From Adiantum capillus-veneris (Eukaryota > Streptophyta > Polypodiopsida > Polypodiales > Pteridaceae), in contig CM043969.1 of assembly GCA_014529385.2 (NCBI GenBank), positions 28,223,946 through 28,287,945 on the forward strand: a DNA stretch of 64,000 nucleotides. The letters run 5' to 3'. Position numbers and translations under genes: made by a program. Shown here one piece after another: positions 43,812 through 57,134 of this stretch. The first letter of the stretch is position 1; each line of letters opens with the position of its first letter. Below the pieces are notes generated by a model that had not been told where the DNA came from, searched no databases, and worked only from the letters and a program-made list of their open reading frames with translations.

Positions 43812-44087
43812 ATGTTAGTGGTGAGATGCGACAACAGATTTGACACCAGAAAGGACAAGAAATTTCAACCCAGATGGGAAGGGCCATTCATCATCAAGAA
43901 ACTCTATGACAACGGCAACTATAAACTGATGGAAGCAGATGGGAGAATTCACAAGACTAGGTTCAATGGATGGAGACTGAAAAGGTACTTTCTTAGGTTT
44001 GATCCAGAATTCATGCTAGACATTCTAGAGGAGGGAGAACCCTCTAACTCCACAGCTAAAGATGTAGAGGAAGGGCTAGAAGCATGA
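43812..44087 (+). CDS. Gypsy-2 integrase C-terminal domain
   Basis: 91 codons: MLVVRCDNRFDTRKDKKFQP, WEGPFIIKKLYDNGNYKL, RFNGWRLKRYF. This is the SH3-like C-terminal domain of Gypsy integrases; no chromodomain follows. It lies 83 bp upstream of the 3' LTR and shares the integrase frame after the shift. Confidence 0.8.
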   Translation: MLVVRCDNRFDTRKDKKFQPRWEGPFIIKKLYDNGNYKLMEADGRIHKTRFNGWRLKRYFLRFDPEFMLDILEEGEPSNSTAKDVEEGLEA

Positions 44088-44170
44088 ATGCCTCTAGCCA
44101 AAAGGAGAGGGCTAATGATGGCCGATTTTGAGAATCAAAGAAAAAAAAAGAAATAAAACTTATTTTCCTC

Positions 44171-46717
<2,547 letters not shown>

Positions 46718-47426
46718 ACACTAATTACATTGGTGTTGGCCTCTCCAATCACCACATGCCAATCACGGCACTTCATCAATAGCTACACACATGAAATGAA
46801 TGGTGCTAGAGTTTCATAAAACCTATCCACACATAAGTAAACAATAGGGCACACACACTAATTACAAGATTAATACCCAACTTAATCGATCATAATTAGT
46901 GATGCTAAATATCACAAATTAAATGCTCATAGAAGGATAAGAGTGGTTAATAGTAAGAAGTACATACCTCTCTCAAATTTAGAATAATGCAAGTGTAATA
47001 CTACTTCATGACATAATGAAATGTAGAGAAGAAGTAGACAAATGAGAAAATAGGAATTAGAGTTAATATAGAATAGCTTACTCTAATTACAATGGATTAG
47101 CACTAGCCTCTTAAGCATGGGCATTAAGCTCAAGGCTAGGCCATAGAGTGAACACTCAAGAGAGAGAGATAGAGATCTTAAAAGTCGATCCTCAAGAGTG
47201 GATACTCGAGAATAAAGCCTCCTTGCATAAAGGCTTCCTTTTAAAGGCTTTCACCACAATCCCTTCTACTAAGGTTTAAGCTTGAGCCCTCTAGCTAGCA
47301 TATACAACTTTGGAACTCCCAATGAGCCCAAGACTTATACAAAGTGAGTGGGAAATATTGTGACATCCATAGCATATCTCCCGCTTGATGCATAACCGGT
47401 GTAGTCTGTGTTAGTCGCTGCTAACA
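46718..47426 (-). repeat. Truncated LTR of LARD-A (right side)
   Basis: It matches 29608-30317, with a short internal deletion near its start (GATAAGCACG is missing after ACACTAAT). It ends GCTAACA and is followed by the TCAAC target duplication. The first 257 bp of the LTR are absent. Confidence 0.9.
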
Positions 47427-47431
47427 TCAAC

Positions 47432-47942
47432 AATATGAAGCTCCACCACCTATTGGAAATCTTGGACATGGACGGGGTGTGTATCCTAGTAGACGATTTA
47501 TTCCTACATGCTACAGTTGTGGAGAGCTTGGACATATTAGCACTCACTGTGATCGACCACCAAGGACGGGAGGTGATATGTCCCTCTCCCCCAGAACTTA
47601 CCAAATTGAGCCAATGATTTTTCTTTGGACATAAGAGGGGATCAAGCTGCTTATGAAGTTCATCAAGAAGCCCAAGATCCTGGTGGTGGTGGCCATGTGG
47701 GAATAATTCGTGTGGAGGACAAAGTAGTTGACATGATGCCCTTAGGCAAAAGAGAGAGGCAAGGTAGTGTTGCAAGTCCTAGTAGGAAAAAGGGAAAGGA
47801 GAAAGAAGGTAAGGTTACCAAATCTAAGAAGAAAAAAAAGCCACGAAGGAGGTTCCAAGTTTCAGATCTTCCATTGGGAGAGAGAAAGCATGCTTATCAT
47901 GAGGATGTTATTGGGAGGAAAGTAAACGTCACATTTGGGTAG
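47432..47942 (+). pseudogene. Gypsy-1 gag, part 2 (zinc knuckle and basic tail)
   Basis: Continues gag in frame after the nest: QYEAPPPIGNLGHGRGVY and the CCHC knuckle CYSCGELGHISTHC at 47509-47550. A stop and frameshift near 47617 lead into a 105-codon frame (47625-47942) with a highly basic stretch rich in Lys (KKKKKPRRRF), likely nucleic-acid binding or a linker before the protease. Confidence 0.85.
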
Positions 47943-48602
47943 CTCATGAACATGGTTCCTAAACTCAAACGCGTATGGAAGGGGCTTGTAAATCCAATTG
48001 AGAAGGGTCCTAGGCATGGATCTGTGAGGGTCTTATGTGTTGGTGAGTTGCCAAACATTTGCGCAGCAATTGTAGATGCTTAGCATAAAGCGCAAGGATT
48101 GGGAGAGGCTTATACTGTGGTGCCCAAATATGCGTAATCTCACAATCCCGTGTGGAGAATTTTTATCATTTCAGGTAGCTCAAAGTTTAGAATATGGTTG
48201 GCCAATCATGTTAAAGTCAAATGTTTGGGAGTTATGAAAAACCTTGAAGTAGAGGCATTTGATGGCAAGACACTTGTCAATTGTCATGCTATGCTTACAG
48301 ACCTTGGCGGTTTTCCTCTTTATCTTGGGAGACCTTGGCTGAGAGCAGTGGGAGCTATCCAAGATTGGGGACATGCAACCATTACTATCTATAACAAGAA
48401 AGGAAGTAAGAAGAAGTTTGATATGACCAACAAGCTACCACTAGAAATTGATGAAGAGGATGAGGACAAAGAATATTCAACTTCAAGTGGAGAGCAATCA
48501 ATTGCCGAGGGTAGTACCACTAATTCTAGCTCTCACAGTGAAGTTGATGTCTTTTATTTTCTTCTTAAAGAGGAAAAGGAGGAGGATGCTCGTGTCTTTT
48601 AA
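47943..48602 (+). pseudogene. Gypsy-1 aspartic protease region
   Basis: Frame-linked segments with stops at 47940, 48079 and 48134, then 150 codons open from 48150. The block FPLYLGRPWLRAVGAIQDWG corresponds to the late protease motif of plant Gypsy elements (compare YPIILGRPWL in Gypsy-2). The catalytic Asp block is degraded (the region before 48180 reads IISGSSKF). An acidic, Ser-rich linker follows. Confidence 0.7.
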
Positions 48603-48653
48603 GTGTTAGATGATGGAGGTATATGAAGCCATTATGAGCAACTAGAAGAGCTT

Positions 48654-49599
48654 ATGCAACCACGAGTGGATCCTTTGGTCAAGGAAGACATGTTACAAAA
48701 GTTGCTATGTTTAGATCTTTCTGAAGGTGAAAGAAATGAGTTCTTAAGGATGTTAAAGAAGTTTCCAAATCTTTTTTTCACCTCCTACCAAGACATAAGG
48801 GGTTTTAAAGGGAAGGATGTGCAGATTGAACTCAAGGATGGGGCAATACCTGTTAGGCAGAAGCTTAGAAGGCTTGGACATGAGGAAATGGTAGCTTTAA
48901 GAGAAGAGGTGAATAAGATTTTGGAAGGAGGTTTCATATGCCCTGTCGCTAATGTAGAATGGGTAAGTGCTGTTGTGGTCACCCCCAAGAAGGATGGAAA
49001 ATGGAGAGTCTATGTTGATTATAAGCCATTGAATGCATCCACAAAGAAGGATCCTTATCCCTTGCCTTTCATCGATGAATTTCTGGACTCAATTTGCAGG
49101 ACATGAACGATATAGTGTGTGTGATGATTTTTCAAGTTGTTTCCAAATGTCTATTGCTCTTGAAGATCAGAACAAGACTACTTTCATAACTCCATGGAGA
49201 TGCTTTTATTATTGTGTCCTACCATTTGGGATTACCAATGGACCTGGCGAGTACCAAAGAAGAGATAATTGGGTGTTTACTCCATATTTGGGGAAATTTG
49301 TCAAAGGTTTCATTGATGATTTCTGTGTTTATAGTACTCGACTAGATCATTGTATGAAGCTTGAGATGGCATTTAGACGATATGCTGATTGTAGAGGACA
49401 ATTAGATCCAAAGAAATGTCATTTAACACAACCTAGAGTCAAGCTTCTGGGACATGTGATATCAAAGAATGGAATAGATCCAGATCCTAAGATGGACAAG
49501 GCATTAATTTCTCTACCATCCCCAAAGGATACAAAGAAATTAGCCACTTTTATCCAAAAAGTTAGGTATATGAGTAGATTCATGTCCCTATCATCATAG
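48654..49599 (+). pseudogene. Gypsy-1 reverse transcriptase
   Basis: The first frame (48654-49106) has GFICPVANVEWVSAVVVTPK and WRVYVDYKPLNAS. A shift near 49095 leads to a second frame (to 49599) with YSVCDDFSSCFQMSIALEDQ, KTTFITPWRCFYYCVLPFG and the catalytic FIDDFCVYS, then LLGHVISKNGIDPDPKMDKA. It is closely similar to the Gypsy-2 RT block for block. Confidence 0.9.
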
Positions 49600-50219
49600 A
49601 TTTTCTATCCTTTTTACAACAAGCAACAAAAGTTGACTCCTTAATTTGGACTGTTGAATGTGAAGAGGTTTTTGAGAAAGTCAAGGATATTTTCGGTTCT
49701 CTTCCTACTATGCAAGGTCTAGATTGGGAAAAAAAGTTTTATGTGAACCCATCAGTGGGAGAAGATTCTATTGGTGCCATGCTTTGACAAAAAGGAAAAG
49801 GATCACAATATATGAGGCCCATATATTGTGACAACAAAGTTAAGAATGCTACTGAGATAGTTTAATTTGAAGTGGAGCTTGTTATGGTTAGCGTTGTATA
49901 TGCTTGTAGAAGATTCAAGAATTATCTACTACCACGGCCCTTTACCTTCTTGACGAGCTATTCTCTACTTCCTCAATTGTTCAATAACTCAAACATGTCA
50001 AAGACAGTGATGATGAAATGGATAATTGAGCTTCAAGAGTTTCAATCCTCATTTATGGTCCATAAAAGCACTAGAGCTACTTTGGCTCATAATGCTGCAC
50101 ATGAGATGATCACTGAAGTGTTTGTCATTAAAGCTGATGAGGCTATGTATCATGGAAGAGGAACCTTGTCAAAAGAAGAAGAGTTTTTGTTGACATCCTT
50201 CTACCATAAGACATTCTAG
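49600..50219 (+). pseudogene. Gypsy-1 RNase H
   Basis: After a stop at 49597 the region encodes a broken RNase H: KKFYVNPSVGEDSIGAML, then RPIYCDNKVKNATEI with stops. The open piece 49872-50219 reads MELVMVSVVYACRRFKNYLLPRPF and IELQEFQSSFMVHKST. No second RNase H domain follows before the integrase, unlike Gypsy-2. Confidence 0.8.
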
Positions 50220-50279
50220 CATCAAAGAAGTATATGTTCATGAGGAAAATTGGTAAATATGTGCTTCATGATGATGTTA

Positions 50280-51224
50280 TTTCATGAAAGGGAGTGATTT
50301 TGTGCTCGTTGTGTATCTTGGAAGGAAGATATTTATAGAATTTTAGAAGATAACCATGAGGGATCTTGTGGTGGATGCTTTGAAATGAAAGTAACTTTAC
50401 AAAAGATCTTACAAGAAGGGTATGTGTGGCCAAGCATACAAAAGGATGTCCATCATTGGTGTAAATCATGCTTACCATGCCAACATATGGGTAAGAGAGT
50501 ACTCAAAGCTGAATTTTTCAACATTATGTTGGCTTATGATGTGTTTGAAAAATGGGGCCTTGATGCAATAAGGCCATTGCCTATGACAGGTAGATAAAAA
50601 TGTTATATTCTTACTACAATTGACTATTTGTTAAGATGGGCACAGGCAAAGGTAGTAAAGAAGATCACTAGCAAGGATGTTGGAAAATTTTTATATGAGG
50701 ATATATGTTGTAATTTTGGTGTACCATTGGAATTGCTCTCTGATAATGGTCCGGGATTTCGTGGAGAGTTGATCAACTATTTATGTGAGAAGTTGAAGGT
50801 ACAACATAGGTACACCACTCCATATTATCCGCAATGCAATGGAATTAATGAAAGATTCAATGGAGAGCTTATGATGATACTTACCAAAATGACTCAAAGT
50901 CATAGTATAACACGAGATCTCGAACTTTCATGTGCTTTGTGGGCTTATAGAACATATGTGAAATCAGGAACATGATTTTCTTCCTTTCACTTGGTATTTG
51001 GAAAGGAAAATTTGTTGCCCATTGAATTTGAGATTCCTTCTATCAAGATGATCATAAAATTAAATGAAGATGCAACAGACATGCTTGAAGAGAGACTTTT
51101 GCATTTACAATGTTTAGAAATTAATTGTACTCTTGCTTTTGAGAATTATGAGAAAAATCAACATGATCAACACACAAGGTTCAATGAAACTATGAAGGAC
51201 AAAGAGATAGAGGAGGTAAAATAA
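50280..51224 (+). pseudogene. Gypsy-1 integrase core
   Basis: Segments: DNHEGSCGGCFEMKVTLQKI, VHHWCKSCLPCQH (zinc binding), EKWGLDAIRPLP (first Asp), ELLSDNGPGFRGE (second Asp), YYPQCNGINERFNGELMMIL (Glu), LWAYRTYVKSGT and FGKENLLPIEFEIPS. All three catalytic residues survive, but stops at about 50596 and 50973 break the frame. Confidence 0.88.
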
Positions 51225-51244
51225 TATTAAGATACAATAGCAGA

Positions 51245-51556
51245 TTGGATAGCACCTTTCAAAAAAAGTTTCAAATCAAATGGGAGGGTCCATTCATGGT
51301 AGTAAAGAAGTACAAGAATGGCACTTATCAGCTTGCTGATTTGGGTGGAACCGTGTACTCATCTCGACTTAATGGATACATGCTCAAGAAGTATGTCCCA
51401 AGAATGATGGCAATTGTCAAAGGTAATATACTTCTTGACGAACATGATAACTCAAATGTCACTTTACATGAGGTAACTTCTGGGGATGATATGCGCCCTT
51501 TGTTTGCCTTGGAAATTGCTGCTGCTGCTGATCATGAAAGATCTAGCAGACTATAG
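51245..51556 (+). CDS. Gypsy-1 integrase C-terminal domain
   Basis: 103 codons including FQIKWEGPFMVVKKYKNGTY and SSRLNGYMLKKYVPR, homologous to the Gypsy-2 C-terminal domain, with an extra acidic tail. It is shifted relative to the core. About 215 bp separate it from the 3' LTR. Confidence 0.75.
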   Translation: MDSTFQKKFQIKWEGPFMVVKKYKNGTYQLADLGGTVYSSRLNGYMLKKYVPRMMAIVKGNILLDEHDNSNVTLHEVTSGDDMRPLFALEIAAAADHERSSRL

Positions 51557-51773
51557 GGTTGTCAAGTTATGACAAGTTTTTTTATGGGACTAAGAAAACA
51601 CCTAAATATTTTATGGATGCTTACCAACTTGTTGAAAGAATTCGCATCAGTATATGCCATGTACATACTCAAGCGTGCTCAATCAAGGTCATCGTTATGT
51701 ACATATCCAATCCCCTAGAGGGATTGGATCCTTGTTTGTGGCGTCATGGTTTTCTAGAATTACTTGTACATGA

Positions 51774-52758
51774 TGTAAATATGATTTTGAGTCTCAATAA
51801 AACAAGTGGAAGCATAGAGTATGCTCTCTCATGTGCAAAAACGTGATCTGTGTAGTCGCCCGTGTACCTCGGCTATATCCTTGCAGAATTTATCTAGATC
51901 ACATGCATCATGTATAGGAAGTGATGGATTCTGAAATGGAGTGCTTTGAAATAATTTGAGGAATCACCACGACAAATTTGGTGATTTTTGGTCACTGTTG
52001 CCTCAATCCCCATTGAAAATGGCTTTTTATAGGCAAAAATAGGTTAAAAATGGCTCAAAAATTGGTCAAATTTGGTCCAAATTGGCCAATTTTTGACACA
52101 TCAACTCACATGCCATGGAACAAAAAAGGGGGCCTGCTTTTTGAAGTGAAAAATTAGAGAATTCATTACTCTAAGAGAGGGAGCCAAGAGGATTCATGGT
52201 GGTCTATGTGTGCAGTCCCGCACCCGTTTGTCGTGTTGTTTCACTTCTTCCCCACCTTTGAAGAGTGAATTACACATTTCTCTTATCAATTTGATGTTTA
52301 GGGATCATCATGTGTGATCCATGATTGAGGTTTTTTCCATGGTCATGGTGTTTTGGTGAAGAAGATAGAGGTGTTCTCTACATAGTGTGCGGGTGTGTGT
52401 GTGTGCCATTGGGGCTGAGTGTGTAAGGAAGAGTGGGAGAGATTTGGGAATTGAGTTGAGTGAGAGAGAATATGCATATGTGTCTTTAATGGTGGCTAAA
52501 ATTTTGATCACCTTGGGAGGACCTTCACATCAGCTTGGTTGGTGTCTGCTGTGATCCCAAGCCTCATCATCACACCGACTCTGTACATGCATCTTATTGG
52601 GTTGGTGGGAGCTTGCAATCCCCGTGAGTGCCTCTTGATACGAGTGAAGAAGGACCTATATGGGTGATTTTACTCTACCATTTGGGTGTCTCAGTATTCA
52701 TTCCAAGATGCATGCAAGCTATGCTATAGAGGTGAAACGCTTTCAGCCCTCCTTGTCA
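51774..52758 (+). repeat. 3' LTR of Gypsy-1
   Basis: About 985 bp, TGTAAATATG ... CCTTGTCA, alignable with 27260-28268. No clear polypurine tract precedes it. Confidence 0.85.
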
Positions 52759-53460
52759 ACATTCCACCTCAATAGCCTTAGAACGACTCATTTTATAGGG
52801 TGGTTTACTAATGGCCTTGAGAATGTAGTACCTAAGGTTGATGATGCTAGCAAACCTCGATGGACAAAAGCTGAGCGGAAAAAGAAATATAGTGAGTTGA
52901 AACAAACATTGAAAGAGGTATGGACGATTAAGAGGGAAAACAAAAACAAAAACAAAAACAAAAAAGAGGTAGAAAAGGACGGATTATGTGTACAATCCTA
53001 TAACAAAAAGTACACTATTCAAGATCGCAAGGTTATTGTTGAGCAGCCAATTAGAGAAAAGGTTGAACCAAGAAAATCTTATGATGGATCTGAGGATGCT
53101 AAAAGGATAGATCTAGTAGAGCTAGGGGAAGAGCCCAAGTATGCTTATATTGCTACTGATCTATCTCACAATGAGGAGGATTTATTGATTAAGATTCTCA
53201 AGGAGTATAAGGATGCGTTTTCTTGGGTCTTTAGGGACTTGAAGAGGGTTGATCCTGCAATTTGTCAACACACAATTTCCCAAAAGCCTGATGCTAAGCT
53301 AAGTAGGCAATGCCCATATAGTTACAATGAAATCTTTGCTAAGAAGATCAAGGAAGAGATTGATAATCTTTGCTAAGAAGATCAAGGAAGAGATTGATAA
53401 GCTGAAGGAAGCTGAGTTTATTTATGAAATTGAGTAAAGATGGTTTGCCAAATGCATATC
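52759..53460 (+). pseudogene. Gypsy pol fragment (pre-RT region)
   Basis: A frame ending at 53376 includes a Lys-rich AAAAAC-repeat linker (KNKNKNKNKK), EEPKYAYIATDLSHNEEDLL, LKEYKDAFSWVFRDLKRVDP and FAKKIKEEID, the segment that leads into Gypsy RT. A 34-bp direct duplication (53331-53364 and 53365-53398) shifts the frame and creates the stop; without it the reading continues EEIDKLKEAEFIYEIE. The RT itself is absent. It is a different lineage from Gypsy-1. Confidence 0.75.
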
Positions 53461-53776
53461 TATTTAACATTGAAATGATACCTAGATAGAGTGACAATAT
53501 AAATTTGATTTTGACCATAGGCCAATCGATGATAGATCAAGAGAGGATAGTTGAAAGGAGGCTAATCAAGCAAAGTAGTCCCTTTTACACTACAAGAGGT
53601 TCTTCAGCTTAGCAAACTCTCAAATGTGAAAAAGCCTCGGTGTTGATATGAGCATCGCTATATAAAAAGACTATAGCAATGCCTATAGTGATGCCAACCC
53701 TGCAAAAAAAATCCGAGAGCGCCAAAAAAGTAGATCTGTAGATCTGAGATATAGTGCTCTCTGTGAAACAGGTATT

Positions 53777-53843
<67 letters not shown>

Positions 53844-54037
53844 ACAGACACACACACACACACAAACATACACACAAACACACACATACACACACATACA
53901 CACATACACACACACACGAGGAGAGGAGGGAGAGCCGGGTATGCTTCCTACCTCTCCTCTCTCATGTTCCCTTTCCCTCTTTCTTTATCTCTCGCTCTCA
54001 CTCACACACACACACACACATTGTGTGTGTTTGTGTG

Positions 54038-54073
<36 letters not shown>

Positions 54074-54165
54074 AGAAACTAAAATATATAGAGAGAGAAA
54101 TGAAATGAGATGTTATTAGACGTCTTCAAAATGCAAAAATGATTTATAAGACCAATTCGATAAAC
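53461..54165. repeat. Spacer with microsatellite cluster and dispersed repeat copy
   Basis: A C run (53776-53804), (CT)n (53805-53838), CA-rich tract (53846-53918), (CA)n (54003-54019), (GT)n (54021-54037) and (GA)n (54041-54070). At 54097-54160 there is a diverged copy of the 60-bp core seen at 2150-2990 (GTCTTCAAAATGCAAAAATG ... AAGACCAATT). No gene. Confidence 0.85.
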
Positions 54166-54364
54166 TCCTTGTGGATCTAATCTAATGTCTAGATTGTCCG
54201 ACAAAGTAGTGCATCGATCGACGAAGAGCTTTGCAAATGTTCACTTTGTAAATAGATGTACTGGGCGTCTCCCATATCATTCTAGAGTAGCCCTGATCCT
54301 CTAATGGAGCCTGGATCGATGTCATGGACGTCTAGCTCTCCCGAGCTTAATGGCTCTATATCTT

Positions 54365-54365
<1 letters not shown>

Positions 54366-54454
<89 letters not shown>

Positions 54455-54539
54455 AATACACACACATAGACACAAACACACATACATTGAGAGAGATAAG
54501 GATAAAGAAAGAGAGAGAATGAGAGATGGAGAAACATGT

Positions 54540-54623
<84 letters not shown>
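54366..54623. repeat. (GA)n and (GATA)n microsatellites
   Basis: (GA)n at about 54366-54447, (TAGA)n at about 54539-54571 and (GA)n to 54623. Confidence 0.95.
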
Positions 54624-54626
<3 letters not shown>

Positions 54627-54636
54627 TAGAGTCATA

Positions 54637-54730
54637 GGTTTAGGATTTAGTTTTTATATCTAAGTTAGAGTTTAGGTTTAGGTTTAGATTTAACTCTATA
54701 TTTAAGGTTTAGATCATAGTTAGGGATATT
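54637..54730 (+). repeat. Degenerate telomere-like repeats
   Basis: About ten TTTAGG/TTTAGA-like hexamer-heptamer units (AGTTTAGGTTTAGGTTTAG and variants). Plant telomeres are TTTAGGG; this is an imperfect interstitial tract, or a simple repeat that resembles one. Confidence 0.5.
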
Positions 54731-54742
54731 TAAAGATAGTTA

Positions 54743-55976
54743 ATGATTGTGGGGTGCGCAATGCAAGAGTGCTCTCGCTTCTATATGATTGTGCAGGGGT
54801 GGTATAAAGTAAAGGATATGGATGTGTATCTTTGTCCACTATTGGAAGAGCTACAAAAATTGTGGATTGACATAGAAGTGGTGGATATGAGCCAACACAC
54901 ATGTCAACGTAATGCCTTGATCAAAGGCATTCTGATGTGGACCATGCATGACTATCCCCCCAGACTAATAGAATTCTCAGGTGATACTCAAACTCACACA
55001 TTAAGCCTTTGTTTTTCTCATGTGGATTTATTGTCATGTGTATACATGCATGGCTCCAGACAAGCGGATATAGAGCATGCAACACACCTGGCCCTAGACT
55101 TAATTCATGTTGGGTGCCCTCACTCAAGAAGCAAATCTACAAAGGTCATATAGTGCATCTTCCAGAGAATCACAAGTTAAGCAACGGTTTTTTGGGAAGA
55201 GAACCACCAAGGATGTTTACTCGAGCATGGTTAGAGCAGAAGGAGATGTGTGATGATAATCTGCCCCCAGGGATGAAGAGATTCTCTCTATGGTACGAGT
55301 TGCCATATTGGCTCAGACTCATGATACTCATGATCAATCACTTACTCAATCCAATCCACATATTCAAGAATGTGGGCAATCTACTATGGGACCATTTCAT
55401 CAGCAAGAAAGACACTTTGGGAGCAAGAACTGGCCTTAAGAATGCGGATCGTATGCAATAATGGTCGCAGACAGCACCCGATGGATCGATAAAACTCCCT
55501 AAAGCACCATGGATTTTGAGAAGAGGCCAGGATCACAAAGTAAAAGAGATCATTCGATCCAAGCATACCTCCACTGGCGTAATGCACTCACTCTGAATAT
55601 GTTTCACTAAAGAAGGGAAGCTTACTATTTTGAAGTCACACAACTGGCATAAAATGTGTCAAGTATGTTTGAAGTGAAATAGATCATAGTGGGAATTGCA
55701 TAGTTTCAATCTGTGGACTTTAATACCATTGCTAGACTTGTTTTGCAGTTTATTTTACCGGTGGCCATTGAGGATTGTTTGTCCCCTAGTGTCTGGACCA
55801 CAATCTACAAATTTGCGAAGTTGGTGCAATGGATCTCCCAGAAGGAGATTGATGTAGGTTCCGTACCATCCACCAAACTAAATGCTGCAAAGGTTGTTTG
55901 CATGTTCAAGAAACACTTTCCTACTATCATGCTAATCATTCAAGTGCATCAAAATAGCAGGCAAAATTCATTCTAG
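54743..55976 (+). pseudogene. CACTA (En/Spm) TNP2-type transposase relic
   Basis: Pieces in TNP2 order: LCPLLEELQKLWIDIEVVDM, ILMWTMHDYPP, (shift) IYKGHIVHLPENHKLSNGF, FSLWYELPYWLRL followed by NPIHIFKNVGNLLWD, APWILRRGQDHKV, GKLTILKSHNWHKMCQ and FILPVAIEDCLSPSVWTTIY. Frames change several times and stops are frequent. It would have bound the ends and cut a CACTA DNA transposon; it is dead. Confidence 0.8.
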
Positions 55977-56063
55977 ATGGATGTTCTTTTTAGAACGTTT
56001 CATGAAAATGCTCAAGGGATATGTGCTCAAAAGGAACGTCCGCGGAGGGTAGCATGGCTGAGG

Positions 56064-56192
56064 CACTACAACAAAAAAGGTGTCATCGACGCAGATATCA
56101 ACGCACTACGTCGCTATGTGCATCGATATCCGCGTCCCTGTGAACCTGTCGCTATTTGCGACGCAGATATAGACGCAGATAGCGACGACCAT
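56064..56192 (+). repeat. CACTA terminal inverted repeat and subterminal repeats
   Basis: CACTACAACAAAAAAGG at 56064 is a classic CACTA end. It is followed by repeated GACGCAGATA words (56098, 56160 and 56170) in direct array, as in subterminal transposase-binding regions. The matching right end was not found. It likely bounds the minus-strand genes at 57135-58311. Confidence 0.65.
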
Positions 56193-56475
56193 AAAAAAAA
56201 AAAAAATCTTGGGCAGAGGGTAGGTAGCCTGGCCTGTGCCCAGTTAAAAGATGGACACAACCATAGCCAGACTTCTTGCCCTCTGCCCAAGAAAGCGAGC
56301 AGCACCAAAATCAACCATGCTCTCGCGCACAGAAATTTTGGCAGAGTTCCCTTTGTTTTTACATAAACTTTTTTTAAAAAAACCATATCATGTATACGCC
56401 TCCTACATGCTATCCATGTAGGATCTCACATGAGATTTAAGGCCAATGAAAAACAAGTACCGTACAACCTGAAAA
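56193..56475. other. Unassigned CACTA-2 interior
   Basis: No gene is supported; it is probably untranslated or non-coding DNA of the CACTA-like element. A GGGCAGAGG ... CCTCTGCCC word pair (56211 and 56278) could pair as a long-loop stem. Confidence 0.35.
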
Positions 56476-56728
56476 GCATAACCATAACGAACCATAACCA
56501 TAACTTAAAAGCATAACCATAACCATAACTTAAAAGCATAACCATAATGCAGATAACCATAACCATAAACAAAATTAACAATAACCATAAGCATAACCAG
56601 AAAGTTAAACATAACCATTAACAAAACCTGAACCATAACTATGTCTATACAAGAATAGGAGAAATAACCATGTCTATACAATGACAATGACAATAATCAT
56701 AACCATAAGGGAAACAATAACTGTCTGA
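56476..56728. repeat. (CATAAC)n-type minisatellite
   Basis: Imperfect hexamer array with higher-order units such as CATAACCATAACTTAAAAG repeated in tandem at about 56485-56540. Confidence 0.85.
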
Positions 56729-57134
56729 ACAATAACTATCTGTACAAAAAAGAGACACAGAAGCGTGTCTGTGTCTCACAAAGCATATATATGAAATCCG
56801 GTCCACTAATGACTAGGCGTCGCAACCTGCACATAGGACAACTCACAAAATTAGTATTGATATTACTTCACATATACTTACTTAATTAAATCAACTCACA
56901 CATATTAACGTCTCACCTCAAGCGATCAACGAGACTGTAAGGCCTCCTAGTCTACAGGCTCTCCTGAAGCTTCAAGATCATTCAGTACTTCATAGATACC
57001 TCTGCAATATCCATCTGACTCCTCTTGGCGTGACGGAGCTCGATGCATCGCAAGATTCTACGTTTATACAAAAATCAAAGTAATAAGAATACATGATTCA
57101 TCGCGTTTTAAAAAACGCCATAGTTAAGATTGGA

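Noticed and set aside
54637-54730. True chromosome end
   Set aside because: The repeats are degenerate, short and followed by ordinary transposon DNA.
55977-56366. 129-codon plus-strand frame across the CACTA end
   Set aside because: It crosses the transposon terminus and has no family resemblance; a chance reading.
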